Shown here: positions 40,549 through 50,891 of the stretch, piece by piece | Numbering within the stretch: the first letter of the stretch is position 1 | Layout of the letters: each line of letters begins with the position of its first letter | Origin: Armatimonadaceae bacterium | Lineage (GTDB): Bacteria > Armatimonadota > Armatimonadia > Armatimonadales > Armatimonadaceae | Assembly (NCBI GenBank): GCA_030446525.1 | Contig: JAUJNC010000001.1 | Coordinates: 1-64,000 of the forward strand | DNA length: 64,000 bases | Direction: 5' to 3' | Made by a program: the position numbers and the translations under genes | Notes under the pieces: generated by a model | The model's input: only the letters and a program-made list of their open reading frames with translations | Told to the model about the DNA's origin: nothing | Database searches by the model: none

Positions 40549-41247
40549 TCACCTCTCGTACCGGCCGCTGGCCCGCAGGCGCTCCGCCTCCGCCGCCCGC
40601 TGCCGCTTGCCCGCCCGCTCCCGAGCCTCCTGCGCGCGCGCCAGCAGCTTCCTGGCTTTCTCGTGCACCACGCCCGCCTTCCCGTCCGTGAGCGCCTTCG
40701 CCGCCTGCTTCAGCAGCGAGTCCAGCTCCTGGCGCTCCGCCTCCGCCCCTCTGTCGGCGGGCCGCAGGTTCCCGAAACGCCGGGGCAGGTAGCGCAGGTA
40801 CAGCCACAACGCCGCCCTGTCCCCTTCGGCCACGGCCAGGCGAACGGCATCCCGCACCTCGCCCAGCGGCAGGCTCTCGCAGTCCTCCTTGACGAACTCG
40901 CGCCTGGCGGCCGCGCTCGCCAGCGCCGCGTCCGTGAGCTTGGGTTGCGCCCGCTCCTCCTGGGTCCGCGCCGCTAGCCGCCGTGCCCGCGCGTGCACCA
41001 AGCCGGCCACCCAAAGCGCCTGCGCCTCCGGGGCGTCCAGGATGCCGGCGTGCTCCTGGAAGCTCGCCTGGTGCGCCTCGTTCGTCACAAACCGGGCGGG
41101 GCCCGTCATCCGCGCGAAGGATCCCTCCGCGGCGGTGAACCCGCACAGCGCCGCCTCCAGCCGGGCATGGTCGCGGGCCATCTCCCGCTCCAGTTCGGCA
41201 AGGCTCTTGGTGGTGAGTCCCGCGATAGGATCTGCTGTCTCGCTCAT
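40549..41247 (-). CDS. Helical hypothetical protein (phage-type)
   Basis: A 232-residue, Ala/Arg/Glu-rich, coiled-coil protein without a recognised domain. It follows a terminase fragment by 6 bp in the same direction, so it may be a leftover of a prophage or gene-transfer region. Overlapping frames on the other strand are shadows of the GC-rich codons. Confidence 0.5.
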   Translation of the reverse strand: MSETADPIAGLTTKSLAELEREMARDHARLEAALCGFTAAEGSFARMTGPARFVTNEAHQASFQEHAGILDAPEAQALWVAGLVHARARRLAARTQEERAQPKLTDAALASAAARREFVKEDCESLPLGEVRDAVRLAVAEGDRAALWLYLRYLPRRFGNLRPADRGAEAERQELDSLLKQAAKALTDGKAGVVHEKARKLLARAQEARERAGKRQRAAEAERLRASGRYER

Positions 41248-41253
41248 ATCAGG

Positions 41254-41460
41254 TTATCCGTTCCTGTCGGGCGGGGTGTCCAAACGCGTTTTGGATTGTG
41301 TGACGCCGCGGCTGGGCGGCGGGTTCTCGCCGTGCCAACACGCCCGCGCCACAGCCAGAACCAGGTCATCGTGCACGCTCGGGCTCCATGCCTCGTAAGC
41401 GTCGTGGGCCGTGCCCAGGTCTACTTTGGCCCGGAAGTTCAACAGAAGGGAAGCGCTGCC
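41254..41460 (-). pseudogene. Phage terminase-like C-terminal fragment
   Basis: The leftward frame ends with LLLNFRAKVDLGTAHDAYEAW and HDDLVLAVARACWHGE, which matches the extreme C-terminus of phage terminase large subunits. Upstream the frame runs into the PEP-CTERM gene, so the rest of the terminase is missing. Confidence 0.55.
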
Positions 41461-41500
41461 CCCGTGGCACACGCGCCCGTGTAGCGGATCAGGCCCGGCC

Positions 41501-42341
41501 TCACGCCCGCCGCCAGCGCCGCCGCGCCAGCCCCATAAGCGGCAGGGCTGCGGCAACCAGCAGCACCGCGCTGCCCGGCTCCGGGATCACGTTCAGGTCC
41601 GTGCTCAGGTAGTCGTAGCGCGCGGGCGTCGTGGCGGGCGGCCCGCCCCCCAGCCCCGCGAACAGCCCGACCCGCTTGCCCGCGAGCCCCTCCGACAGGT
41701 AGTCCCACGAGGCAAGCGCGTTGCCCGTGGAGGCCGCGCTCAGCGTGCCCACGCTCTGCAGCCCCGCGCCCGCGTCGTAGGAGAGCGTGATCCGATCGGG
41801 CGTGCCCTCGATCCGCAGCCTCACGAAGCCGGCCGTGTCGCGGCCCAGGTCGCCCCCCCGAGGCCGCCGCCCATGCTGGGCACCCCGCGCCGCGTTCTGC
41901 ACGTTGGTGCTGACGAAGACCCGGCCCGGCTGGGCCGCGTCCTGCACGTAGTGCAAGAAGAAGAAGTTGTCGGCGTCGTCGAAGATGGCCGAGGTTGGCC
42001 TGGGTGTAGCCCGACAGCCCCACCCGGCTCCAGTCGATGCTGACCGCCGTCTCGAGGAACCAGTTCTCTGGCTGGCCCCACACGAGCAGGTTCGGGAGGT
42101 TGCGGGCGCCGCCGCCCGGCCCGTAGAGCCCGCCTGGCGAGAAGCTCAGGTCCAGCGTGGCGGGGGTGAAGGCGTAGTACGCCGGGTTCTGGGTGTTCAC
42201 CGGGGTGTTGCCCGGCACGTCCCAGCGCCAGGGCAGAGCGGGGCTCAGCCCGCCGGAGAACTCGTCGGTGGCCTGGGCGCGGGCTCCGGTGCCCAGGCCC
42301 AGCGTGACAGCGGCCAGGAGGAGGAAACGGCCTGCTCGCAT
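41501..42341 (-). pseudogene. PEP-CTERM protein gene with one frameshift
   Basis: The gene starts at 42341 with a signal peptide (MRAGRFLLLAAVTLGLGTGA) and a GGGGAG site. It reads a beta-sandwich until ANLG near 41996. It then continues in another frame as IFDDADNFFFLHYVQDAAQP down to an IPEPGSAVLLVAAAL tail and RRRWRRA. One base too many near 41990 explains the break. It is a disabled gene or an assembly error. The intact product would be about 280 residues, secreted, with a concanavalin-like fold and surface sorting signal. Confidence 0.65.
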
Positions 42342-42602
42342 GGTGCTCCCCTTTCTCTGCCGCCTTGTGGAGGCGGCGGTCCGTCCTCTGCGACGGCTCG
42401 GTATTCGGGGTTAGATATTCGCGCCGGCCCGCGCGTTTCCTGCCTGCGGGCGCAAGGAAGATCGGCAAAGTAGCGGGCGGGAGGGCAAGAGGAACTAAAT
42501 GCCCCCTCAACCCGACAGTATAGAGGGCGGCGGCGGGAGGGCGCGACTGGGAGGAACCGGAGTCCTTCCGGTGCATGCCCCATCTCACGGAAATCCGTGG
42601 GC

Positions 42603-44378
42603 ATGAAAAACCGCTTGTGCCTGACCGGGACCTACCGCAAGGTCGGCAGCGCCACGTTCGTGCTCACCGACGATCTTGTCGGCATCGGGACGAGGCGCCA
42701 GCTCTGGGCTGAGTTCGAGCGCGAGGCGGACGCACTGCGCAAAAGCGCGCTCGACAAGGTGAGCGCCGCCATCTACGCGCAGCAGCCCGCGCCTGACATC
42801 CCGGCATTCTCCGAGTCCCTGGCGTTCAGCCCCGAACAAAGAGAGCTTTCCGCCAGGAAGCGGGCCGAGGTCCTGGGTGTCCTGGCGCTGTCGGATACCC
42901 AACAGGTCGAACTGCCGCTCAGCCAGCTCACCCCACAACAACAGGACGCCGCCCGCCGTATCCACGCTGCCTACTCCCGGCGTCCGGAGCGGACGCTGGA
43001 GGGGACCATCCTCGTGAAGGCCAGCCCCGTCGTGGAATTGCTGCTGCCCTCGCTGGACGGGCCCGTCTGGCTGAACTTCGGTGTCCACAACCTGTTCGAG
43101 CCCTACCAATCCAGAATGCGGCGGTTCCTCCCGGAGGCGAGGCGTCCGGAGCAGCCGGAACCGGGCGCCGCCCGGCCACAGCCGCTCGCATTGCCGCCTG
43201 CGGACCTTGACGATGCCCTGCGGAGCGTGCCGCGCCTTGCGGTGTACGCGCGGCCCCGGACGCTTGCTCAAGCGGACGCTCTGCTGGATTCGATGAAGCG
43301 GCTGGGCCTCAGCGAGCTGTGGCTCGACGTCTTCTCCGGCGGCGTCACTCACCTGCCGGGACTGCCGCTCTGCGCACCCGAGGCCAAACCGGCAGAAGAT
43401 GTCCTTGCGCGAGCCGTCGAGGTGGGTAAGGGCAGCGGCATCCGGGTATACGCCGTGCCGGATCTGCTCCATTGGGGGAAGCAGGCTCCGGCTGAGGCAC
43501 AGGATCTGACCCTGCTGGGGGAGACTTCCGCGCAGGCCCAGGCGCGCCACAGAAGACGCGCCGAAATGTCGGCCCGCGCCGAGGGCCGTGTTGTTAGCCT
43601 GCCTGGCCCGGCGGCAACGGAGGCAGGGACCGTGGTCTCTGCGCTGGCCCCTGCCGTGCGCGAGTCCCTGCGCACGCTGATCAGCGCACTCGCCCGGCGC
43701 CCCGGGGTAGCCGGTCTGGTGTGGCGGGAAACGGCGCCACCGGGATACGCGCTGCCGGCGCAGACGTTTCACCTCGATGCCGGCGACCCCGTGCCGCCGG
43801 GCTATAGCGAAGCGATGCGCCTGGCCTTCCTGCGCCAGTGGCATAGCGACCCGCTGGACGTGTTCCCGAGCGAGTACCGCCAGGGGCGTGCCAACACGAA
43901 GCTGCCGAATGTGGACGACGTCGCCATAGATCGTGAATTGAACCGGCTCTGGCGGCAGTTCCGCAGCGATGTCAATGTCGCGTTTCTGCGTACGCTCGTT
44001 GAGGCGGTGCCTTCGGGAGGGGCGGGAACCACCGAGCTGCCGATCCTGCTCCAGGCACGCGGCGATAGTGCCGCGTGGTACGGCTCGTGGGACCGCCCGG
44101 ACCTGCCGCCGCCGAGCAGGAAGCGGAGCTTCTCGGCCGACGAGCCCTACCAGGATGAGGTCACGCAGGCCAAGAGCCAGTCCCGCGCGGCCCTGCTGGC
44201 CTTCCCGGTGCGGGAGGGCATCGAGCCGCGGCTGCTGGCACCGGCCCTGAAGCACCTCATGAAGAACGGTCGCTGGGACGGCTTGGTGCTGGACTTGGTA
44301 TCAGCGGCGGGTGACTCGCCGGCCCCTTTGCTGAGGAGTAAACGGGCACCAGGCGGGGCGACTCCACAGACGCCGTAG
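42603..44378 (+). CDS. Large hypothetical protein, possibly TIM-barrel
   Basis: A 591-residue protein. The stretch 205-300 (YARPRTLAQADALLDSMKRL, then ELWLDVFSGGV and GIRVYAVPDLLHWG) resembles the alternating helix-strand pattern of putative glycoside-hydrolase-like TIM barrels. No catalytic pair can be assigned. It starts abruptly without signal peptide, so the N-terminus may be truncated. Downstream lies a convergent large lipoprotein-like gene. Confidence 0.5.
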   Translation: MKNRLCLTGTYRKVGSATFVLTDDLVGIGTRRQLWAEFEREADALRKSALDKVSAAIYAQQPAPDIPAFSESLAFSPEQRELSARKRAEVLGVLALSDTQQVELPLSQLTPQQQDAARRIHAAYSRRPERTLEGTILVKASPVVELLLPSLDGPVWLNFGVHNLFEPYQSRMRRFLPEARRPEQPEPGAARPQPLALPPADLDDALRSVPRLAVYARPRTLAQADALLDSMKRLGLSELWLDVFSGGVTHLPGLPLCAPEAKPAEDVLARAVEVGKGSGIRVYAVPDLLHWGKQAPAEAQDLTLLGETSAQAQARHRRRAEMSARAEGRVVSLPGPAATEAGTVVSALAPAVRESLRTLISALARRPGVAGLVWRETAPPGYALPAQTFHLDAGDPVPPGYSEAMRLAFLRQWHSDPLDVFPSEYRQGRANTKLPNVDDVAIDRELNRLWRQFRSDVNVAFLRTLVEAVPSGGAGTTELPILLQARGDSAAWYGSWDRPDLPPPSRKRSFSADEPYQDEVTQAKSQSRAALLAFPVREGIEPRLLAPALKHLMKNGRWDGLVLDLVSAAGDSPAPLLRSKRAPGGATPQTP

Positions 44379-44584
44379 CCACAAAGAAGCGGCAACAGGC
44401 CGCCTCACAAACCCATCGTTTTGACACGCGTCCCTTGGTTCCGGCAAGCAAGCGTGCGTCCCCTCCATCAGGGCACGAACCACAGCCAGGAGCGCATGCC
44501 GGGGCGCTCCCTCGTCGATGTCACAACCACAGCTCCTTTCTCGCCCGGCTGCCGAGGGTCGCTCCGGGCGACAGCGCTGCCCGG

Positions 44585-46414
44585 CTAGGGCGCGAGCTCG
44601 ACGTGTATCTTGTCCGCACGCTCATCGGGCAGCCAGAACGGCAGCAGCACCGGATACACGTTGTGGCTGGGACGCTTCGCCCGGTGCGCCTCCTCGCCCT
44701 CCCAGATCGCCAGCACCCGCACGCTCCGGTAGCCCGCCGCGCCGGAGGCGCCCTCCTCGGGGGCACGCGGCGCGGCGGGGGCCTCTGGCCCGTTCGCCAC
44801 CAGCAGCACCCGCAGGCCCGTCTCGCCCGCCGTGTCGTCCTGGTCCGACTGCCGCGCCAGGAAAGCCCGCAGCAGCGCCTGCTCGCCGGCACCCGCCGGG
44901 CGCAACACCAGCGTCTTGTGCCGCTCGACCTCGCGGCTGATCGGCCCCGTGTGCACCGGCTCGTCCGCCCGCCCGCCGCTGCTGGCGGCCTGCACCGCCG
45001 CCAGCAGCTCGGATAGCCCCGCCAGGCGGTACTCGTCGCCGTAGAAGCCTGCGCCGCCGCCCATCGCGTTCAGGCCCGCCACCTGCCGCTGCGTCAGCTC
45101 CCCAACGCGCAGCACGTCCCGGACCGTGGGCAGCCCGTCGCGCGCCCGCAGCCCTCGGGACACCTCCCGCAGCCAGCGCTCCGGCACCTCGTACTGGCGC
45201 TGATTATACCAGTCGCGCTTGCGCAAAAGGAGCGTGTCGCCCCGCGCCCACCACAGGTACCCTGCCGGGCGGCACAGCGCGTCCAGGGCCGACCCAGCGT
45301 CCGGGGCGCTTACCGCGGGCGAGGCGCCGGTCGGCTCCGTGAGGACCGCGGTGACGGGGCGGCTGCGGTAGAAGTCAGCCAGCACCGGCACGCCCGCGGC
45401 CTCGGAGAGGGCGCGCAGGCGCTGTGGCCAGGACTTGTCGCCCCGGGCCGCTTCGCCCACGGCCCGGGGCGGCGGCAGGGGGGAGCCTTCGGGCACCGGC
45501 TCGGCGGTGTAGGGGTTGCCGCGGGCCGGGGCGAGCCAGCGGCCACGCGGGTCGAAGAAGCTGAGGAAGAGGGCGCCCTTGGGGGAGCGGTTCAGGACCA
45601 GCAGCAGGCTGGTCGCCCCGCCCTGGGTGAGCTGGAAGCGCAGCCGCCCCCGCTCCAGGTCTTCCATGCGGCTGACGGGCACGCCGAAGCCTTTGGCCCG
45701 CTGCTCCTGGGCGAAGCGCTCCTCCTCGGCGACGATCCCCCGAAAGGCTTTGCGCAGCGAGTCCTTTTGCCCCTCAGAGAGGGCGGAAAAGGGGAAGCTC
45801 AGGCGGCCCTCTTTGAAGAGCTTCTCCTTCTGGGCGCGGGTGAGCAGGGCAAAGAAGTGGGTGCCGAGCCGCCCGCCCGGGTCGGCGAGGCGCTGGCGGA
45901 TCCGGTCCTGCGGGGGGCGGCGCGCCAGCTGCTCGGGCGTCTCGGAGAGCGCCTTGACCTGCGCGTCCATGTGCTCGAGCATGCGCCCGGTGGTGTCGCG
46001 TTGGAGCCTCTCTTCCCGGTTGCGGGTGCGGATCGAGCGGGCCAGGGTGTAGCCGGTGTCGGTTTTGCGCTTCTCCCACACAGCCCCGAGCAGGGCGGCC
46101 AGGTCGGCGAGCACGTCACGCAGGGGCCGGGCGGGTCCGAAGACGAGGAGCTTGTCCTGGGCGTGCTCACGGCTGGCAGAGAGCGGGATCTGGGTCTTCT
46201 CGGAGATCAGGGCCAGGAGTTCGGATACGGGCAGGCCCTCGCAGGAGACCAGGACCTTTCTCTCCAGCCGCGCGTCGCCGGCGAAGGGGTCCGGGAGCGC
46301 GGGGGCGTCCCCGGGGGCATCGCCCCCCGCCTCGCCGAGCAGGCATGCAGGCAGGGCGGCCCCCAGCAGCGGGAACAGGGCATACGGCAGCAGCGCACGG
46401 CGCGTTATCGGCAT
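44585..46414 (-). CDS. Secreted STN-like repeat protein
   Basis: A 609-residue exported protein. It has an Arg-Arg leader and a hydrophobic signal with Cys (LLGAALPACLLG), a possible lipobox. Residues 60-125 look like a secretin/TonB short N-terminal-type domain (GLPVSELLALISEKTQIPLS). A second such unit lies at about 290-370, ending YLWWARGDTLLLRKRDWYNQ. The region after this aligns with the protein at 48024, so they are paralogues. The ATG at 46414 follows GGAGGT at 7 nt. Function unknown, perhaps envelope transport or signalling. Confidence 0.55.
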   Translation of the reverse strand: MPITRRALLPYALFPLLGAALPACLLGEAGGDAPGDAPALPDPFAGDARLERKVLVSCEGLPVSELLALISEKTQIPLSASREHAQDKLLVFGPARPLRDVLADLAALLGAVWEKRKTDTGYTLARSIRTRNREERLQRDTTGRMLEHMDAQVKALSETPEQLARRPPQDRIRQRLADPGGRLGTHFFALLTRAQKEKLFKEGRLSFPFSALSEGQKDSLRKAFRGIVAEEERFAQEQRAKGFGVPVSRMEDLERGRLRFQLTQGGATSLLLVLNRSPKGALFLSFFDPRGRWLAPARGNPYTAEPVPEGSPLPPPRAVGEAARGDKSWPQRLRALSEAAGVPVLADFYRSRPVTAVLTEPTGASPAVSAPDAGSALDALCRPAGYLWWARGDTLLLRKRDWYNQRQYEVPERWLREVSRGLRARDGLPTVRDVLRVGELTQRQVAGLNAMGGGAGFYGDEYRLAGLSELLAAVQAASSGGRADEPVHTGPISREVERHKTLVLRPAGAGEQALLRAFLARQSDQDDTAGETGLRVLLVANGPEAPAAPRAPEEGASGAAGYRSVRVLAIWEGEEAHRAKRPSHNVYPVLLPFWLPDERADKIHVELAP

Positions 46415-47164
46415 GGCAGGCACCTCCACACGGCTCCGGCGGCGGGGGCGTTACCGGGTGCGGTTAGATTCGGCGGATCGGCGCGCGTTCCTTCCGGCGC
46501 GCGCGGCAGCCCTGTAGCTATGCGGGGTATCACTGCGGCAGCGCCTGGCAGCTCGTGGCCGAACCGCAGCGGCTAAGACACGCCTGCCCGAGGGGACCTT
46601 CCCCCTCCTCAGCCAGCGACCACAGCCCCAGGCTTAGCGCCGCCTCGGTGCGGTGTGCCAGTTCTGCCCGCGCGCCAGGAACCCGAGTTCGCCCCGGAGC
46701 ATCTCCCACTCGACGCGCTGGCGCAGCAGGCGCATCCAGGTGCGCTCCCGCTCCCGCCACATCTGCGCCATCTGCTCCGTCGGGCTACCGCGGTCCTCGC
46801 TCACCCGTGTCCCCGTTCCGCCGCCCGGCGCCACCACGCGGGGGCGTGCTGTGCGGCTGTGATCTGCCCGCCCCTGCCGGTATTATCGGCCCGCCGGGCC
46901 ACCGCTTTAGGGCGCGATGAGCCGGGCCCCTCTTCGCAGAGCCTGACGCCCTCCGGAGTGGCCGCTCCCGTCGCGGCGCCGGCCCGGGGGCGCATCGGGA
47001 GGCAGGTCAGTCGCTTGGGACCCTGTCCCGGGAAGCCGGTCGGATCGGCGACCGGATACGGGCAAGGGCGCGAGTGGGGAGGGATCGGCCCTGAACGGGA
47101 AACGGGGGCACCCGGTTACTGCTGGCGACCCCCGATTCTTGCCCAACGCGGCACGGTAAGCCGA
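46415..47164. other. Mostly gene-free stretch
   Basis: Apart from a possible 67-residue frame at 46634-46837, no gene is supported here. The region is GC-rich and produces many random open frames. Confidence 0.35.
46634..46837 (-). CDS. Possible small helical protein
   Basis: A 67-residue frame with a charged helix (PTEQMAQMWRERERTWMRLL). There is no ribosome-binding site of note and no relatives recognised. It may be a leftover of a phage or plasmid gene. Confidence 0.3.
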   Translation of the reverse strand: MVAPGGGTGTRVSEDRGSPTEQMAQMWRERERTWMRLLRQRVEWEMLRGELGFLARGQNWHTAPRRR

Positions 47165-47270
47165 TCACCGCGCATCGGCCTTTGATGTTTTCGTGTCCCC
47201 CTCGAGCCGCCGGGCCAGCCAGTGGTACGTCAGCTCTCGGGCCTCCGTGTGGAACGAGTGGCCGCCGTTT
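47165..47270 (-). pseudogene. Alpha/beta-hydrolase C-terminal remnant
   Basis: The leftward frame reads GGHSFHTEARELTYHWLARR and a short tail before a stop. A GGHSF block carrying the catalytic His followed by an amphipathic helix is typical of the end of prolyl-oligopeptidase/dienelactone-hydrolase-type enzymes. Nothing upstream matches. Confidence 0.45.
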
Positions 47271-47420
47271 CGGTATTAGCCAGCGATGGCTGGCCTATAT
47301 CCACCAGTATCCCCGGAATCAGAATGAGGTCTGCCGTGAAGTGTAGTTGCTGGATGCCTGTTCCTTCTGAGTGACAAAAGGTTCCTGGCCGGTATGTACT
47401 AACATAAGGAGCTTCGCTGA

Positions 47421-48043
47421 GTGGAGTTATGCGACAGCGAGTTGGTCGCGCGGGTACAACAGGGCGAACGCGAACTGTTTCTCCTTTTGTTCGAGCGCTA
47501 CTATAGCCGCCTGGAATGTTACGCGCGGCGTTACCTGAAAAACGCCGAGGAGGCCCGTGATATCGCCTCCGAAACCTTCCTGCGTGCTTACCGCAACGTG
47601 GATTCTTTTCGTCTAGGAGAGCGCATCAGTTACCTGGGATATTTATTTCTCATCTGTCGCCGACTGATCTGACTGAGCAGAAGCGCTTGCGGTCTGCACC
47701 GGTTGTGCTCATCGAAGACGTCGATGTGGCCGATATTGGCAGTCTTGCCGATACCGAGGCTTTGCCCCTTGCCCGCGTGCTGGAGGGCGAGAGGCGTGTG
47801 ATGATTTATCAGGCTCTGGAAAGCTTGCCGGCACAGGACCGCGAGATCATCTGTCTGGCCTTTGAGCGAGACCTGTCCCGACAAGACATCATGTGCATCC
47901 TGGACAAGCCATCCATCAGCGCCGTCACATCGCATCTACATCGGGCGCTGCAAAAGCTGAAACCAATTCTCATCCGTCAGGGCTATTTCGCCACCGAAAC
48001 AAATGCGGAAGGAGCGCCGAGAGATGCCGTACCAAGAAAATGA
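47421..48043 (+). pseudogene. ECF-type sigma factor with frameshift
   Basis: The GTG start at 47421 has AAGGAG upstream. The first 84 codons contain sigma region 2 (LFERYYSRLECYARRYLKNA, then TFLRAYRNVDSF and YLGYLFLICRRLI) and then hit a TGA at about 47670. Shifting one base restores the frame, which continues DLTEQKRLRSAPVVLIEDVD and region 4 (YQALESLPAQDREIICLAF, a DLSRQDI helix and a HLHRALQKLK recognition helix). So regions 2 and 4 are both present but split. Disabled gene, sequencing error, or less likely programmed frameshift. Confidence 0.7.
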
Positions 48044-50891
48044 ATCGGCCGAGATGGTCTGGAAATACGTCGAGGAACGCAAGGGGGCGGGTGATCAGGA
48101 TGCCGTCAACTTAACCCCGCCTGCGCCCTCTGCTAACGATGAATCCGTGTCGCTGCGCCCTTTAGTGGACGCTCTGCAGGAAATGTTCGAAGCGGATCAC
48201 AGGGCAACGAACAGCAGTGCGGCCCGCGGCCAAGCTCAGGCGCGCGCACGCTTGATTGAGGCTATTCAAGAAGAGCGTGCCCGGAACGGAGCGGAAGGGC
48301 GGAAAGAGCAAAAGAAGAACACCCGCCACCGGCCATGGTTCTTGATGCGCCCTGCCTTTGCGTCGCTCGGAGCGGGGATGGTAGTAGCGGGCGGCCTTTG
48401 CTTCGCGTTCTTATCGTTGCGGCCCCTCCATGCCCCCGTGCAGACGAGCTCCGCACCCGACAGCAAGGAGAAACGCATATTCGAGAAAACTAATTCGCGA
48501 CGCGCCCCTATTCCCATTAAATCTTCCGGACAAGACCTGCGAAAAAGGACAGCCCGAACGGGCACGTTAGAGGATGAGGACGCCACCGTGTACGGGAGAA
48601 CGCCAGGTCCTTCCATCCCGGCGAGTGCGAACAAGGGGCATGGTTCTGCTGCTACAGCCACCTTGCCCAAGGCTCAGAACCATCCGCCGCGGTCCGGTTT
48701 CGCTAGCGGCCTTCCTTCTGACCGCGTTCAGGACGACCTCGCCTACATCAACGCGGACGCTGCCGATTCGCCGAGGCGCTGGGTGCAGATGCCGGCGGAT
48801 GAGGCCGCCGCTTTGGAAGCGCGTCTGCGCCGCGACGTGCGTGTGAAGGACGACTTCGTCGCCGTGGCGTTCCCTCGCATCGCGTCCGGAGACAATCAGG
48901 TCGTCGCCGCGGCCGTGGCCGCCTACCGGCGGGAGGCCGCCGTGGTGGACGCGCGCCTTGCGCGCGACGTGAACCTGCAGCTCAAGGGCGCGTCCCTGGA
49001 AGAGCTCTGCGCCGCTCTGGAAACACAGATCGGCGTCCGTCTGCGCGCCGCGCGCGGGGTCCGCGACGAGAAGGCAACCGTCTTGGTCAAGGACGAGCCC
49101 GCCCGCGACGTGATGCGCGCCGTTTCGCGCCTGTTCGGCTTCCAGTGGGAGCGTTCGGGGGAGGAGGGGGACTACCGGTACCTGCTCAACCAGGACTTGC
49201 GCGCGCAGCTGGCCGAGGAGGAACTCCGCAACCGGGACCTCGACGAGGCGCTTCTGGCGCTGGACAACGAGATGAAGTCCCTCGGAGGGATCAGCTTGGA
49301 TGAGATGAAGGCGCGTGTGGAACAGGCTGCGGGGCCCGATAGACAGCGCCTGCAGATGCTCACGATCGGAGGCGGCTGGGGCGCGGCACAGCTGTACCAG
49401 AGCCTTTCTCCCGCCGAGCGGACCGCCCTCAGAAGCGGTCAAGAGCTCCGATTTTTCGCTCACAGCGAACAGCCCAACCGTCGCCTGCCCGAGGAGGCGC
49501 GGCAATCCTTGTTGCAATCTTGGGGTTTGGGGGGGATCATCGAGCGCAACGGCAAGCCGCAAATCGATTACGGAGGACCTGGACTCGGCGGAAGCCCCGG
49601 AAGTACGCCCATTGCCAAATACCCGGGCATCGTTCCGTCCGTCAGGCTAAAGATCGACCGCTCGGAGTTGGGGGTATTCTCTTTGGAAGCCGATGTCAGC
49701 ATGTGGCTGACGAAGGGCGATGGCTCGTTAGGAGCGTCTACGGGACATACCAACAAGCTGGCTTTAGGCCGCAGTCCTTCGGCGGAGAAACCCGATAACG
49801 CGAAGAGGAATAACGGTCTTCGGGACCTGCCCTCGTTTCAGCGGGAGGTATCCTTCAGGCCGGAGCCGTCCTGCCCGAAGCAGGTGAAGGAGAGGACGAA
49901 CGCCGAGGGGAAGCACGTCGGCGACGGGAAATCGAAGCGGCACCTGAAAAACGGGGACGTCCTTGAATCTGCCCATGTAAACTCTGGCGATGTTTGGGAA
50001 GAGATCCACCGGCAGACGGGGCTGCCTATCGTCGCCGATTACTACACGCGCCTCTACCCCGTGCCGCCTGTAACCGTGGAGCACGCGCCGCTCTTCGACG
50101 CGCTGTGCCGTGTTGGGGATGCGCTGGGCGTGTGGTGGCGGCAGGACGGCGGCTTCCTGCTCTGTCGCAGCACCAGCTTCTTCTGGGACAAGCTCAAGGA
50201 GGTCCCCAGCCGCTACCTCACCCAGTGGCAGCAGGAGCGCACCCGGCGAGGCAGTTTGCCTTTCGAGGCGGTGTTGCAGATGGCGTCACTGTCCGACCAG
50301 CAGCTCGACTCCGCCACCGTCGGCAGGGGTATCAGCCACTGCTGGGACCTGCCTGAGTGGGGGATCGTTGGTAACGCGGCCAAGCCTCTGGAGGGAACCG
50401 GGACCGCGACCTCTGGGACCCCCGAAGAGCTTCGCGCGTACACTCGCTTTGTAGCGGGCCTTCCGGCGGGCACGCGCAACCTCACCCTCCGTCCGGATGG
50501 CCTGCCTTTCGACGCGCTCGACCGCGCCCAGCAGCAGGAGTTCGCGCGGATCTATCTGGTCAAGGGAGACACAAATCCGCAGATACTGCCGGGCCTGCGG
50601 ATCCACGTGGATTACATCCCTGCGGGAACCTACGTGTGGCATCCCGTCGTGGAGGAGGAGGCGGAACAGCGCTACATCGTGTACACGCAGATCTCGAAGC
50701 TGCCGGCTGCCGCGGGCAAGACCGTAGAAGGGGCGCTTGCCGAGGCGCGCCGCATCTATCCCAAGGCCGCAGCGAACCAGATTAAACGCTCCCGTGGCAT
50801 CGTCGCATTCACTTTCATCCATCCTGACGACAACCGAGCTCGAGCATCGGAAAGCCGCTCCCGCATATGTCGGGCAAATAGCGAAGCGTAG
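48024..50891 (+). CDS. Large membrane-anchored protein partnered with the ECF sigma factor
   Basis: A 955-residue protein. The N-terminal cytosolic part (1-105) is charged. A transmembrane helix (about 112-132, FASLGAGMVVAGGLCFAFLS) follows and the rest is extracytoplasmic. Residues 310-385 form an STN-like unit (ASLEELCAALETQIGVRL). Residues 650-740 align with the paralogue at 44585. The ATG at 48024 follows GGAAGGAG. It overlaps the ECF gene, and the TM topology suggests an anti-sigma or sensor role (inference). Confidence 0.6.
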   Translation: MPYQENESAEMVWKYVEERKGAGDQDAVNLTPPAPSANDESVSLRPLVDALQEMFEADHRATNSSAARGQAQARARLIEAIQEERARNGAEGRKEQKKNTRHRPWFLMRPAFASLGAGMVVAGGLCFAFLSLRPLHAPVQTSSAPDSKEKRIFEKTNSRRAPIPIKSSGQDLRKRTARTGTLEDEDATVYGRTPGPSIPASANKGHGSAATATLPKAQNHPPRSGFASGLPSDRVQDDLAYINADAADSPRRWVQMPADEAAALEARLRRDVRVKDDFVAVAFPRIASGDNQVVAAAVAAYRREAAVVDARLARDVNLQLKGASLEELCAALETQIGVRLRAARGVRDEKATVLVKDEPARDVMRAVSRLFGFQWERSGEEGDYRYLLNQDLRAQLAEEELRNRDLDEALLALDNEMKSLGGISLDEMKARVEQAAGPDRQRLQMLTIGGGWGAAQLYQSLSPAERTALRSGQELRFFAHSEQPNRRLPEEARQSLLQSWGLGGIIERNGKPQIDYGGPGLGGSPGSTPIAKYPGIVPSVRLKIDRSELGVFSLEADVSMWLTKGDGSLGASTGHTNKLALGRSPSAEKPDNAKRNNGLRDLPSFQREVSFRPEPSCPKQVKERTNAEGKHVGDGKSKRHLKNGDVLESAHVNSGDVWEEIHRQTGLPIVADYYTRLYPVPPVTVEHAPLFDALCRVGDALGVWWRQDGGFLLCRSTSFFWDKLKEVPSRYLTQWQQERTRRGSLPFEAVLQMASLSDQQLDSATVGRGISHCWDLPEWGIVGNAAKPLEGTGTATSGTPEELRAYTRFVAGLPAGTRNLTLRPDGLPFDALDRAQQQEFARIYLVKGDTNPQILPGLRIHVDYIPAGTYVWHPVVEEEAEQRYIVYTQISKLPAAAGKTVEGALAEARRIYPKAAANQIKRSRGIVAFTFIHPDDNRARASESRSRICRANSEA

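Noticed and set aside
41853..41859. C7 run in the PEP-CTERM gene as a second frameshift
   Set aside because: The downstream frame reads through it without a stop to the PEP motif, so only the break near 41990 is required.
42585..44255. A 556-codon open frame on the minus strand opposite the gene at 42603
   Set aside because: It has no recognisable motifs and mirrors the GC-rich codon pattern of the plus-strand gene.
47670..47673. Programmed frameshift in the ECF sigma gene
   Set aside because: No slippery heptamer with a downstream structure is evident, and other nearby genes have the same kind of one-base break, so error or decay is likelier.
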